Below, piece by piece: positions 1 through 8,447 of a stretch of DNA of 51,429 nt. Both the position numbers and the translations under genes were made by a program. The notes beneath the pieces were generated by a model. The model saw nothing but the letters and a program-made list of their open reading frames with translations, was not told the origin of the DNA and searched no databases. The DNA is from Bacteroidales bacterium (GTDB lineage: Bacteria > Bacteroidota > Bacteroidia > Bacteroidales > UBA7960). The DNA is taken from assembly GCA_003557385.1 (NCBI GenBank), contig PWON01000201.1, positions 1-51,429 on the forward strand, in the 5' to 3' direction. Every line of letters begins with the position of its first letter. Position 1 is the first letter of the stretch.

Positions 1-70
1 AACAGAGTCGTTAAGCCTGCCAGCGCAGATGGTACTGGGTTACCCCCCGGGAGAGTATGTCGTCGCCGGA
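1..70 (+). rRNA. rrf: 5S ribosomal RNA, 3' part (5' end outside window)
   Basis: The first 70 bases match the second half of bacterial 5S rRNA: the CGAACAGAG/GTTAAGCC-type loop region at the left edge, GATGGTACTG at 28-37, and GGGAGAGTATGTCGTCGCC near the end, where the family usually has GTAGGTCG. The 3' strand of helix I (GCCGGA) ends at about 70 and is followed directly by a T run. The 5' portion, and presumably 23S and 16S, lie left of the window. The exact 3' end is an estimate from the helix and the T run. Confidence 0.88.
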
Positions 71-77
71 TTTTTTT
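59..77 (+). terminator. rRNA operon terminator-like T run
   Basis: Seven consecutive T (71-77) follow the end of the 5S sequence directly. The 5S terminal helix could serve as the stem of an intrinsic terminator, but only its 3' strand is inside the window. Confidence 0.4.
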
Positions 78-110
78 CTAAACATGCAGGCTTGTTCCAT
101 AAAGGGAGCG

Positions 111-185
111 GGCCTGTTTTGTTATTGGGCTCCGTTCAACAAGGCGGGGCCTGTTTTGTTATTGGGGCTCCGTTCAACCAGGCGG
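111..185. repeat. Tandem direct repeat, two 37-38 bp units, downstream of 5S
   Basis: Units at 111-147 and 148-185 are almost identical (GGCCTGTTTTGTTATTGGG, then CTCCGTTCAA and an AGGCGG end). They differ by one inserted G and one A/C change and lie head to tail with no spacer. They sit in a gene-free GC-rich region between the 5S gene and the end of the convergent patatin gene. Open frames across them overlap the 5S and look fortuitous. Confidence 0.85.
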
Positions 186-228
186 GACTTTTTTGCGGGG
201 GCAGGGGGCAAGAGGCGCCCGGCCGGAT

Positions 229-298
229 GCAAGTCGGCGTCCGCCCCCCCCGGGAGTTGACACGTCCCCGCTTTGGCTGGCTGCAAGTCGGCGTCCGC
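229..298. repeat. Direct repeat of 16 bp, 54 bp apart
   Basis: GCAAGTCGGCGTCCGC occurs at 229-244 and again at 283-298. Both copies are followed by C/G-rich runs. Together with the tandem repeat just upstream, it makes 71-345 a patch of short repeats with much higher GC than the flanking genes. No gene, tRNA or clear terminator was found in this patch. Confidence 0.8.
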
Positions 299-345
299 TC
301 TCCGGGGGGCTTCCCTGTTGTAGCAGTTTTTTTTAACCCTCCTGT

Positions 346-2601
346 TCAGAATGACCAGCCTATGTTGATATACCCGATGAAACGTCCGGCTTGCGGGCTG
401 TATGCAAAAGTTAACTCAAACGGCCCGATCATGCTGTCATAACCAAGAGAAAGTCCGGTACCGAAAACGAAATTATCACCTGATATTTTTTCCGGCTCCA
501 GGAACCTGAAATCATACAGTGCTGCATTGATCTTTCCGGTGGCATAAATCCCCATTCCAAGATGATATTGATAGCCAAGGGCTGTGGCAAGCAATGACTC
601 ACTGATTACCTCGTATTCGTTCAGACCAAAAAAGTCAAACTGGTTTTCAAGGATCTGGTAAGTCCCACCAAGGTTAAAACTGTTGATGAAACCCTGGCTG
701 CTGCCTATATTGTATCCAAACTGAAGTTTTATCAATTGCGTCAGGTTGCCACCCAAACGAACATAGGATCTTCCCGAAGCCTGGATCTGTAAGAAATTGC
801 CAAGCTCAATCCCAAGGTCTTCCAATGTGGCAGTCCGTCCGTCTATTTTTATTAAAGGGATGTTTGGTATTTGATTGAAAAAGTATGTGCTTTTTACCGT
901 GAATCGTTGTCCTGAAGTTGGGAACACATTCCGGTTTAAGGTGTTATAATTCCAGTCCAAGCCTACTGTAAAAGCCTTGTTGTTCCCCTCTATCCTGGTG
1001 GGCGTAATCAAATTGGGCGACAGGCTCTGAAAAAGGTATGATGTTATAATTGAAAAATAAGAATGCCTGCCTGACATGCTGCTTAACGACAATTCATTTT
1101 TTAGGATACCCTGATTGTATTCTGAGACAGCCTGGAAGTTATCGTATACCGGGAAGGTCAATCGTCTGCCCTGCGTTTTTAATTGCAACCAGTGACGCCT
1201 GCGTTCATCCATAAAAGAAATAATGCGAGCATGAAATGCAGGTTGTTCTCCGATCAAAAATGAAGCAGATCCCTTTGTGTTGTAATGAAATAGCCGGTTT
1301 GTCCCAAGCCCTGCCATAATCCCTATCCCTGAAAAAGCACTGTACAAAACCGAACCCTTAATACTGGCAATTGGCCGTTCATCGAAATCAATTGTAATAA
1401 TAAAGGCCTCTTCATTATCGCTTGCTTCGAAATGGTAATGTACCCGGTTGAAATAATTACTTGCATACAACCTGTTTATGGCCCGGGAAATTTTTTTGGC
1501 CGTAATGGTGTCTCCCGGTGAAATATCAATGGTATTGTTGACAAATTCCGGCCTGACCTCTTTAAGTCCGTGAAACAAAATGGTGTCGACCAGCATGATA
1601 GCTTCTTGTTTGCTTGAAATCCTTTTTTGGTCTTTATCCGGATCCCGTTTGGATAATAGGTTGAATTGCGTGATATTCTTTCTGGCAATTTCTTTCCCTT
1701 GTTCAATGATACCATGTGCCTGACCAAAACTGGCCACAGTGAAATCTTCCAGCGGTACATCAATAAAAAGGTCGGTAAGTTCACTGTTTCTAAAAAAACT
1801 CCTGGCATCACTATAAAAACCCATCTGATAAATGATATCGATCGGGGTGATCAATTCCTCTGCCGGCCTCAGACCCTGTGAAACGTTTACCCCAATGATG
1901 TAATCTGCCCCCATATCGCGCACAACATCTGTGGGGAAATTGTTGACCACTCCTCCGTCAATCAGTTTCATGCCACCCCTTTCAACTGTGGTGAATACCG
2001 AGGGAATGGCCATTGAGGCCCTGATGGCGGTAACCAAATCCCCTTCTGTCATAACCACTGCCTCCCCATTTTCAACATTTGTGGCCACACAGGCAAATGG
2101 GATAGGGAGGTTTCTGAAATCCTTGATATGATAGGTATGAAAGAACACCTCATTCAGCGTATTCCATAGTTGCTGGCCTTCAATGGCCCCGGTGGGCATT
2201 TTGATTCTTCTGCCTTCTATGGGCAGTTCAACAATGTGTTGTTGATGCCTGTCTTTTAACACCGGATGGATATAGGTCAGATCGACCCGGCGGCCAAACA
2301 TGCTCTCCCAATCCATTTCTAAAGCGAACTTCTCTATTTCGGCTGCAGAGTAACCCGATGCATACATGCCGCCAATGATGCTGCCCATGCTGGTTCCTGT
2401 AATATAATCAATGCGAATGCCCAGACTGTCAATGATATGTAAGACCCCTATGTGTGCCAGGCCCCTTGCACCGCCCCCGCTAAGGGTCAGGCCAATTGAT
2501 TTCTCCCCGTCTGTATGCGGAGCAGCGTATGTTTTTTCGTTTCCGGGGAGAAGAAAAAACAAAAGGGCAAACAGCCAGAAGGTCTGCACGTGATTTTTCA
2601 T
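346..2601 (-). CDS. Patatin-like phospholipase with POTRA and outer-membrane beta-barrel
   Basis: A 751-aa exported protein. Residues 1-26 form a signal peptide. A patatin domain follows, with the oxyanion-hole motif SGGGARG (41-47), nucleophile Ser71 in GTSMG, and the dyad partner Asp215 in DGG. A POTRA-like segment lies at about 345-410 and a D15/BamA-type barrel from about 415 to the C-terminal Phe. This is the architecture of PlpD-type (type Vd) proteins, in which the barrel anchors or exports the lipase domain. Substrate is unknown; family members cleave phospholipids. It is transcribed towards the 5S gene. Its leader (2598-2693) carries a palindrome and small ORF shared with the gene at 9999. 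All catalytic residues are present. Confidence 0.9.
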   Translation of the reverse strand: MKNHVQTFWLFALLFFLLPGNEKTYAAPHTDGEKSIGLTLSGGGARGLAHIGVLHIIDSLGIRIDYITGTSMGSIIGGMYASGYSAAEIEKFALEMDWESMFGRRVDLTYIHPVLKDRHQQHIVELPIEGRRIKMPTGAIEGQQLWNTLNEVFFHTYHIKDFRNLPIPFACVATNVENGEAVVMTEGDLVTAIRASMAIPSVFTTVERGGMKLIDGGVVNNFPTDVVRDMGADYIIGVNVSQGLRPAEELITPIDIIYQMGFYSDARSFFRNSELTDLFIDVPLEDFTVASFGQAHGIIEQGKEIARKNITQFNLLSKRDPDKDQKRISSKQEAIMLVDTILFHGLKEVRPEFVNNTIDISPGDTITAKKISRAINRLYASNYFNRVHYHFEASDNEEAFIITIDFDERPIASIKGSVLYSAFSGIGIMAGLGTNRLFHYNTKGSASFLIGEQPAFHARIISFMDERRRHWLQLKTQGRRLTFPVYDNFQAVSEYNQGILKNELSLSSMSGRHSYFSIITSYLFQSLSPNLITPTRIEGNNKAFTVGLDWNYNTLNRNVFPTSGQRFTVKSTYFFNQIPNIPLIKIDGRTATLEDLGIELGNFLQIQASGRSYVRLGGNLTQLIKLQFGYNIGSSQGFINSFNLGGTYQILENQFDFFGLNEYEVISESLLATALGYQYHLGMGIYATGKINAALYDFRFLEPEKISGDNFVFGTGLSLGYDSMIGPFELTFAYSPQAGRFIGYINIGWSF

Positions 2602-2693
2602 GTGTTCATAATTTTAATATTTCGGTCACATGCACCGAGCCATGCATTGATCACCGTTGTGCATTTCAGTGTATTTGGCATGGCCCGGTTCAT
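2598..2693 (-). CDS. Putative 31-codon leader ORF upstream of the patatin gene (copy 1)
   Basis: Read on the minus strand, an ATG at 2693-2691 opens 31 codons starting MNRAMPNTL and containing AWLG. The TGA (2600-2598) overlaps the patatin start codon as ATGA, an arrangement typical of translational coupling. A second copy stands before the gene at 9999. It has the same length, no insertions or deletions, 17 of 31 identical residues, and the same stop/start overlap. Three of the codon differences are synonymous (CGG/CGA, CTG/TTG, ATC/ATT). Part of the identity comes from the palindromic arms, so coding is a hypothesis. Function is unknown. Confidence 0.35.
   Translation of the reverse strand: MNRAMPNTLKCTTVINAWLGACDRNIKIMNT
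2630..2693 (-). repeat. 64-bp palindromic leader element, copy 1
   Basis: Sixteen-nt arms at 2678-2693 and 2630-2645 flank a 32-nt loop. On the transcribed (minus) strand 14 positions are Watson-Crick pairs, one is G-U and one is a mismatch. The copy at 9907-9970 has the same arm and loop lengths, with 23 of 32 loop positions identical. Both copies point the same way relative to the downstream gene, and both end exactly 28 nt before its ATG. It could be an RNA hairpin, a DNA operator or a MITE/REP-like repeat. Confidence 0.8.
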
Positions 2694-2717
2694 TGTATGC
2701 CTTTTTATATCTTAATC

Positions 2718-2725
2718 CAAAAATA
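2718..2725 (-). promoter_or_regulatory. Promoter -7 motif TATTTTTG for patatin leader/gene
   Basis: On the minus strand TATTTTTG fits the Bacteroidota TAnnTTTG motif. A TTG lies 22 nt upstream, about the distance expected for a -33 element. Transcription would start near 2711, so the palindrome and small ORF would be in the transcript. Confidence 0.55.
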
Positions 2726-2779
2726 CTAATTACCTGATTATGTTAAACAACCATCCCGCCCCGTTTTTATAAAATCTTT

Positions 2780-2787
2780 TACCTTTA
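2780..2787 (+). promoter_or_regulatory. Promoter -7 motif TACCTTTA for the porin gene
   Basis: TACCTTTA is a one-base variant of TAnnTTTG, located 40 nt before the ATG at 2828. No convincing -33 TTG is seen at the usual distance. Confidence 0.4.
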
Positions 2788-2827
2788 CGGCACGTTATCC
2801 AATCAGTTTACCTATTATAATCCAGGC

Positions 2828-4741
2828 ATGTTACGTTATTGTTGTCTTTTTATTGTTTGCGCCTGTACTTTTGCTTTCAATTTTTTTCAGGTATTGGCCA
2901 ATGATCCTTCCGAAGGAGAATTCATGGGGGTCCCGTGGTATACTGAGGAGGCGTTGTTCGGAGGAGGGTTTCATCCCGGGCAACTGGCTGATACCATGCT
3001 TTCAGGATTTCAACAATACCGGTTTCATCACCGGGATGATTTGTTTTATGCGGGCAAGGGCAATGTGGGTCATGCCTTGCGGCATTTGCGCTTTGATCCC
3101 ATTTTGTTTCCGGCTTTCTCGTTATTTCCCGATCCTATGTATCCGGGCAACCGGTTTTCTTTGGATGGCATCAGGTATTACCGGCCGCAGCACGTTTTCT
3201 CGGAATTGTTTTATGTGCTCGGTTCAGAAAACGAACAATTGTTTTATGCAAAACACAATCAGCGCCTGCACGAACGGGTATATGCCGGGGTGAAATACCA
3301 GACAGTGAATTCACCGGGTTTTTACAGCCGCATGGGTGCACGAAATGCCGGGTTTTTACTATACCTGGATGCAGAACCCGTTGAACGTTACCAGGTTTCT
3401 GCAGGTTTTATCGTCAACAGACTGATCAACAGTGAAAGTGGGGGGCTTAAGGATCATTTGGCATTTGAAGAGGACGAAGTAAGGGACAGCGTTTTTCTGC
3501 AAAGAGCAGAATCGCGGACCAGGGAAATCGGATTTCGCATCAGACAAAGTTATCGGGCACTGTACACTACTGGTGAGGACACACTCTCACCAAAACCATC
3601 CGTAAGCCTTGGCGAGATACACCATGCATTTACCTATAAAAGGCAGGCCTTTTTGTTTGACGAACCACTTCCCCCATCTCCCCATTTTTATGGCGCCGAA
3701 GTTCCCGAGAGTTATTATGCAACGTACGATTCCACACTGGTACACACCATATCCAATAAGGTCAGCTGGTCTAACATTGCACATGTGGATGACAGCCTCC
3801 GGTATCCTTTTCATATCCAGGTGTACGTTCGTCATTGGTTGTTGAATATTCGACAACCTCTTCGTGGGGCAGACGAGGACAACGAAACATACACTTTTGA
3901 AAAGAGCCGTTATTCACAGTTTGAGCATGGTATCAGGGTTGTTTCGGATCCATCACGGTTTGTGTCCTTTAACGGGTATGCAAATTACATTGCGGGCGGA
4001 TACAACGACGGGGATTATGGTTTTGGCGGGAACGTCTACCTGGGGCGAGAATCCAAATCAACCAGGCTGAATCTTCATGCGGCATATGCAGAACAGGAAC
4101 CACCTTATTTTTTTCGTCGCTACAGAAGCAACTATGTGGTCTGGGAAAATGACGGATTCCGTAAGTCGCGTACCCTTCGCCTGGGTGTCCGGTTGCATCA
4201 TTCCCGGGTGCAGCTGGAAGGCAATTATTTCTTGCTTAACCGGGCTCACTATATGGACAGGGATGCATATCCGCGGCAGCATGACCATTCCTTTTCGGTA
4301 ATATCTGCCGGCCTGTCAACCGACATTGCATTCTCTTTTGTCCGGACAAGGCACAGGCTGTTGTTTCAATACATTGACGAAACAGAATACGAACGTTTCC
4401 CAAGATGGATCAGTTATCACAGCGTATATGCCGACTTCAGCCTGTTCGATAAAGCCTTGCATGCGCATGCCGGTATTGATTTGCGATACAACGCGCCCTA
4501 CAAACCCATGGCATATATGCCCATAAACCAACTGTTTTACATTCAGGATCAATACAAAAGCAACCATGAACTGCTGCTTGACGTTTTTATAAATGCCCGC
4601 ATCAGCCGTGCCAGGCTTTTTGTCAAGTATGAAAATTTACTTGGCCTGATTTTGCAGACTTCCCCCATCTATGATACCCCTTTTTATCCATTGCCTGAGA
4701 ATATGTTTAAATTTGGCGTATCCTGGATGTTTTTTGATTAA
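2828..4741 (+). CDS. Putative porin, outer-membrane beta-barrel (PF14121-like)
   Basis: A 637-aa protein with a signal peptide (about residues 1-24, MLRYCCLFIVCACTFAFNFF followed by QVLA) and then a long sequence rich in Tyr, Phe and Arg with alternating polar/hydrophobic strands and no cytoplasmic domain. Length, phylum and motifs such as FQQYRFHHRDD near the N-terminus and LGSENEQLFYAKHNQ around residue 135 resemble the Bacteroidota 'putative porin' family (DUF4289/PF14121). The family call is from memory. Substrate is unknown. It is divergent from the patatin gene and probably a single transcription unit. Confidence 0.7.
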   Translation: MLRYCCLFIVCACTFAFNFFQVLANDPSEGEFMGVPWYTEEALFGGGFHPGQLADTMLSGFQQYRFHHRDDLFYAGKGNVGHALRHLRFDPILFPAFSLFPDPMYPGNRFSLDGIRYYRPQHVFSELFYVLGSENEQLFYAKHNQRLHERVYAGVKYQTVNSPGFYSRMGARNAGFLLYLDAEPVERYQVSAGFIVNRLINSESGGLKDHLAFEEDEVRDSVFLQRAESRTREIGFRIRQSYRALYTTGEDTLSPKPSVSLGEIHHAFTYKRQAFLFDEPLPPSPHFYGAEVPESYYATYDSTLVHTISNKVSWSNIAHVDDSLRYPFHIQVYVRHWLLNIRQPLRGADEDNETYTFEKSRYSQFEHGIRVVSDPSRFVSFNGYANYIAGGYNDGDYGFGGNVYLGRESKSTRLNLHAAYAEQEPPYFFRRYRSNYVVWENDGFRKSRTLRLGVRLHHSRVQLEGNYFLLNRAHYMDRDAYPRQHDHSFSVISAGLSTDIAFSFVRTRHRLLFQYIDETEYERFPRWISYHSVYADFSLFDKALHAHAGIDLRYNAPYKPMAYMPINQLFYIQDQYKSNHELLLDVFINARISRARLFVKYENLLGLILQTSPIYDTPFYPLPENMFKFGVSWMFFD

Positions 4742-4776
4742 CAGCTTACCGGTATTTTCTTAAGTATAATCGTTAT

Positions 4777-4866
4777 AAATAGTCTTATTTTCTGGAAGGA
4801 TTGAAGAATATTTCTTATTTTTGCTGTTGCAGCCGAAGGTATAACTATCTTAAAATAAGACTATTT
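4777..4866. promoter_or_regulatory. Perfect 15-bp inverted repeat flanking the nifJ promoter
   Basis: AAATAGTCTTATTTT (4777-4791) and its exact reverse complement (4852-4866) are separated by 60 bp that contain the -7 box. Each arm is itself a small dyad, AAATA-N4-TATTT (4777-4790 and 4853-4866). The two sites are about 76 bp apart centre to centre, one upstream of the promoter core and one in the leader. This fits a two-site operator for a dimeric regulator, but no regulator can be named. Confidence 0.5.
4816..4823 (+). promoter_or_regulatory. Promoter -7 motif TATTTTTG for nifJ
   Basis: TATTTTTG matches TAnnTTTG, 69 nt before the nifJ ATG. It lies between the two arms of the inverted repeat. 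No clear -33 TTG at 19-21 nt. Confidence 0.5.
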
Positions 4867-4892
4867 CAAATATTATCTAAATCATAATTATT

Positions 4893-7800
4893 ATGACCAA
4901 AAAGAAAAAATTCATTACTTGTGATGGCAACCATGCGGCTTCGCATGTCGCATATATGTTCAGTGAGGTGGCGGCCATTTATCCGATTACGCCTTCATCA
5001 AACATGGCCGAAAATGTAGACGAGTGGGCCGCTTATGGCAGAAAAAACATATTTGGAGAAGATGTAAAACTGGTGGAAATGCAATCTGAGGCTGGTGCGG
5101 CAGGTGCCATGCATGGGGCACTGCAATCGGGTGCATTGGTTAGTACCTACACAGCCTCACAGGGTTTGTTGCTCATGATCCCGAATATGTATAAAATGTC
5201 GGGCGAATTACTGCCCGGTGTGCTGCATGTGTCGGCCAGGAGTCTTGCTGCACAGGCCCTTTCAATATTCGGTGACCATTCTGATGTGATGAGTACACGC
5301 CATACAGGGTTTGCCATGCTGGCTACGGGCAGTGTTCAGGAGATCATGGATATTGCACCCATTGCCCATTTGGCTGCCATTAAGTCCCGGATTCCGTTCC
5401 TGCATTTTTTTGATGGGTTTCGTACTTCACACGAAGTGCAGAAGGTCGAAGAAGCCCCGCAGGATGAGTTGGCCAAATTGATTGATATGAAGGCCCTTCA
5501 GGAATTCCGCAACAGGGCACTGAACCCGGAACATCCGGTGACCCGTGGTACTGCACAGAACCCTGACATTTACTTTCAGGCAAGGGAAGCGGCCAACCCG
5601 TTCTACCTGGCCTTGCCAGATATGGTTGAAGAATATATGCATCGGATATCAGCCATATGCGGTCGCGAATACCATCCGTTCACCTACTATGGTGCCCCGG
5701 ATGCGGAAGATGTTATCGTTGCCATGGGCTCCATTACGGAAACCATCAAAGAAACCATTGATTATAAAATGTCCCGGGGTGAAAAAGTAGGGTTGATCAG
5801 TGTGCACCTATACAGGCCTTTTTCTGAAAAATATTTCTTTAAAGCACTGCCCGATAGTGTAAAACGTATAGCCGTGCTGGATCGGACCAAGGAACCGGGT
5901 GCGCACGGAGAACCTTTGTATCTGGATGTTTGTGAACTCTTTCACGGGAAAAAGAACCCACCTGTCATTGTTGGCGGACGTTATGGACTGAGCTCAAAGG
6001 ATACGGTTCCCTCGCATATCCTCGCTGTATATGATAACCTGAAGTTGCCCGAACCAAAGAACCAGTTTACGGTGGGCATTGTGGACGACGTTACATTTAC
6101 CTCTTTGCCATTGGGAGATAATGTGGATGTATCGCCCAAAGGGAATTATGCAGCCAAATTTTACGGTATTGGTGCCGATGGTACAGTGGGAGCAAATAAA
6201 AACTCAATCAAGATCATTGGCGACACCACCGACAAATATGCCCAGGGATATTTCTCATACGACAGTAAAAAATCGGGCGGAATAACGGTATCGCATCTGC
6301 GTTTTGGAGACAGTCCCATCCGGTCACCCTATCTGATCAATGCGGCAGATTTTGTGGCCTGCCATGTACCGGCATATCTGGAAAAATATGATATGCTCAA
6401 GGGATTGAAAAAGGGTGGTACTTTCCTGTTGAACTCTATCTGGGACGAACAAGAAACAAAAAAACGAATCCCCGGTCACATGAAGCGCTATATGGCGGAT
6501 CATGACATTCAATTTTATATCATTAATGCCACGGAGATTGCTGAACGAATTGGCCTTGGAGGAAGAACCAACACGATTATGCAGAGTGCATTCTTTAAGC
6601 TGGCAGAAGTGATCCCTTATGAAAAAGCGGTTAAGGAAATGAAGGACGCCATAAAGAAAACGTATGGCAGGAAAGGGGAGGAGATTGTCAGGATGAACAA
6701 TTCCGCGGTAGATGAAGGAGGCCAGGTGGTCAAAATTGACATTCCTGCCGACTGGAAGAAAGCTGATCCAAAAGTCGCTTTAAGCGCCAGGGGGGATGTC
6801 CCGGAATTTATCCGCGACATTGTATATCCAATCAACAGTCAGAAAGGGGATGACTTGCCGGTAAGCGCTTTCAGGAACAGGGAAGACGGAACTTTCCCCC
6901 CGGGCACCACGGCGTATGAAAAACGCTGCATTGCCGTGCATGTTCCGGAATGGCTCAAGGAGCATTGCATCCAGTGTAATCAGTGTGCCTACGTATGCCC
7001 CCACTCGGTCATACGTCCATTCCTGCTCGACGAAGATGAAATGAAAAAGGCACCCAAGACCCTTGAGGTTGTAGATGCCAAAGGCAAGTCGCTTGCCGGA
7101 TTAAAATATCGCATGCAGATCAGTCCGCTGGACTGCACTGGTTGTGGCAATTGTCTGGATGTATGTCCTTCGCCGGAGAAGGCCCTTGAAATGAAACTCC
7201 TCGACGAACAAATGCATGAAGACAAGCACTGGGAATGGGTTTCGAAGAATGTATCATACAAAGACACCTTGCTGAACAAGTACCAGTCAGTTAAAAACAG
7301 TCAGTTTGCACAACCGTTGTTTGAATTTAGCGGAGCCTGTGCCGGTTGTGGTGAAACACCCTATATCAAGCTGATCACACAGTTGTATGGTGACCGCATG
7401 ATGATTGCCAATGCCACAGGCTGTTCGTCCATTTATGGGGGGTCTGCACCCGCCACACCTTATACGGTAAACAAGGATGGTCACGGTCCTGCCTGGGCCA
7501 ACTCCCTGTTTGAGGACAATGCCGAATATGGTTTTGGAATGGCCACGGGTGTTAACAAACTGCGTGCGAGAATTGCCCGGTTGATGGAATCTGCCATGGA
7601 TGGGGAGTTGAACGAAAATACCCGTGAAGCTTTTAAGGCCTGGCTTGATGCCAAAGAAGACGGTGAAAAGTCAAAGGAGGCTTCCGCCAACGTGATTAAA
7701 AGTATTGAAAAGGAAAAGAACCCCATTGCCAAAGAAATACTGGAGCTTAAGCAATACCTGGTCAAAAAGTCGGTATGGATGTTCGGTGGAGATGGCTGGG

Positions 7801-8261
7801 CGTATGATATTGGTTATGGTGGGTTGGATCATGTGGTTGCATCGGGTGAGGATGTGAACTTGCTGGTGCTTGATACCGAAGTATATTCCAATACCGGCGG
7901 ACAGGCTTCAAAAGCGACGCCTGTGGGAGCCATTGCAAAGTTTGCCGCGGCAGGCAAACGCGTTCGCAAAAAAGACCTGGGCCTGATGGCCATAACCTAT
8001 GGATATGTGTATGTAGCACAGGTGGCCATGGGTGCTAATCAAAACCAGTTTTTAAAAGCAGTCAGGGAAGCAGAAACCTATCCCGGACCGAGCGTCATAA
8101 TTGCCTATTCACCCTGTATTAACCATGGGTTGAGAAGAGGGATGGGAAGCACACAGCAGCAAACAAAAGATGCTGTTGAGGCCGGTTACTGGCAGTTGTA
8201 CCGCTATAATCCGATGCTTGAGGCAGAAGGAAAGAATCCTTTCCAGTTAGACAGCAAGTAG
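4893..8261 (+). CDS. nifJ: Pyruvate:ferredoxin (flavodoxin) oxidoreductase, ended early by in-frame TAG
   Basis: A single-chain PFOR that oxidatively decarboxylates pyruvate to acetyl-CoA and CO2 while reducing ferredoxin or flavodoxin. It needs TPP and three 4Fe-4S clusters. Visible are the N-terminal domain (YPITPSSNMAE), two ferredoxin-type motifs (Cys692/695/698/702 and Cys748/751/754/758), the proximal-cluster region GACAGCGE, the TPP site GGDGWAYDIG from 965 and YSPCINHG near the end. The frame stops at TAG 8259-8261 after 1122 residues. The same frame continues with 55 family-like codons to a second TAG. The family is normally about 1170-1200 aa, so either the C-terminal segment is lost or the TAG is read through. 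It is a monocistronic unit with its own promoter and terminator. Confidence 0.93.
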   Translation: MTKKKKFITCDGNHAASHVAYMFSEVAAIYPITPSSNMAENVDEWAAYGRKNIFGEDVKLVEMQSEAGAAGAMHGALQSGALVSTYTASQGLLLMIPNMYKMSGELLPGVLHVSARSLAAQALSIFGDHSDVMSTRHTGFAMLATGSVQEIMDIAPIAHLAAIKSRIPFLHFFDGFRTSHEVQKVEEAPQDELAKLIDMKALQEFRNRALNPEHPVTRGTAQNPDIYFQAREAANPFYLALPDMVEEYMHRISAICGREYHPFTYYGAPDAEDVIVAMGSITETIKETIDYKMSRGEKVGLISVHLYRPFSEKYFFKALPDSVKRIAVLDRTKEPGAHGEPLYLDVCELFHGKKNPPVIVGGRYGLSSKDTVPSHILAVYDNLKLPEPKNQFTVGIVDDVTFTSLPLGDNVDVSPKGNYAAKFYGIGADGTVGANKNSIKIIGDTTDKYAQGYFSYDSKKSGGITVSHLRFGDSPIRSPYLINAADFVACHVPAYLEKYDMLKGLKKGGTFLLNSIWDEQETKKRIPGHMKRYMADHDIQFYIINATEIAERIGLGGRTNTIMQSAFFKLAEVIPYEKAVKEMKDAIKKTYGRKGEEIVRMNNSAVDEGGQVVKIDIPADWKKADPKVALSARGDVPEFIRDIVYPINSQKGDDLPVSAFRNREDGTFPPGTTAYEKRCIAVHVPEWLKEHCIQCNQCAYVCPHSVIRPFLLDEDEMKKAPKTLEVVDAKGKSLAGLKYRMQISPLDCTGCGNCLDVCPSPEKALEMKLLDEQMHEDKHWEWVSKNVSYKDTLLNKYQSVKNSQFAQPLFEFSGACAGCGETPYIKLITQLYGDRMMIANATGCSSIYGGSAPATPYTVNKDGHGPAWANSLFEDNAEYGFGMATGVNKLRARIARLMESAMDGELNENTREAFKAWLDAKEDGEKSKEASANVIKSIEKEKNPIAKEILELKQYLVKKSVWMFGGDGWAYDIGYGGLDHVVASGEDVNLLVLDTEVYSNTGGQASKATPVGAIAKFAAAGKRVRKKDLGLMAITYGYVYVAQVAMGANQNQFLKAVREAETYPGPSVIIAYSPCINHGLRRGMGSTQQQTKDAVEAGYWQLYRYNPMLEAEGKNPFQLDSK

Positions 8262-8429
8262 CCGGACTGGAACAAGTTTCAGGATTTTCTGAATTCCGAG
8301 GTCAGGTTCAGTTCATTGAAAAAGGCCTTCCCGAAAGTAGCCGGTGACCTGTTCAGGGCTGCTGAAGAAAATGCCAGATGGCGTTACAATATGTATAAAC
8401 GTCATGCGACGATGGACTACGCTAAGTAG
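8262..8429 (+). pseudogene. nifJ: C-terminal nifJ segment beyond the in-frame TAG
   Basis: Continuing in the nifJ frame after TAG gives 55 codons beginning PDWNKFQDFL and containing SLKKAFPKVA and AEENARWRYN, then TAG at 8427-8429. This matches the usual C-terminal end of PFOR. No other stop or frameshift has accumulated, and the terminator follows 18 nt after the second stop, so this is the original 3' end of the gene. It is either untranslated, or translated only by readthrough of UAG (next base C). A GAG, CAG or AAG to TAG change would need one substitution. Confidence 0.88.
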
Positions 8430-8447
8430 TTCTGTTTTGTTCATCAG

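Noticed and set aside
29-442. Open frames of 137 and 67 codons across the left edge
   Set aside because: They overlap the 5S rRNA, the GC-rich repeats and the end of the patatin gene, and their sequence is low-complexity and unlike any protein. Treated as fortuitous.
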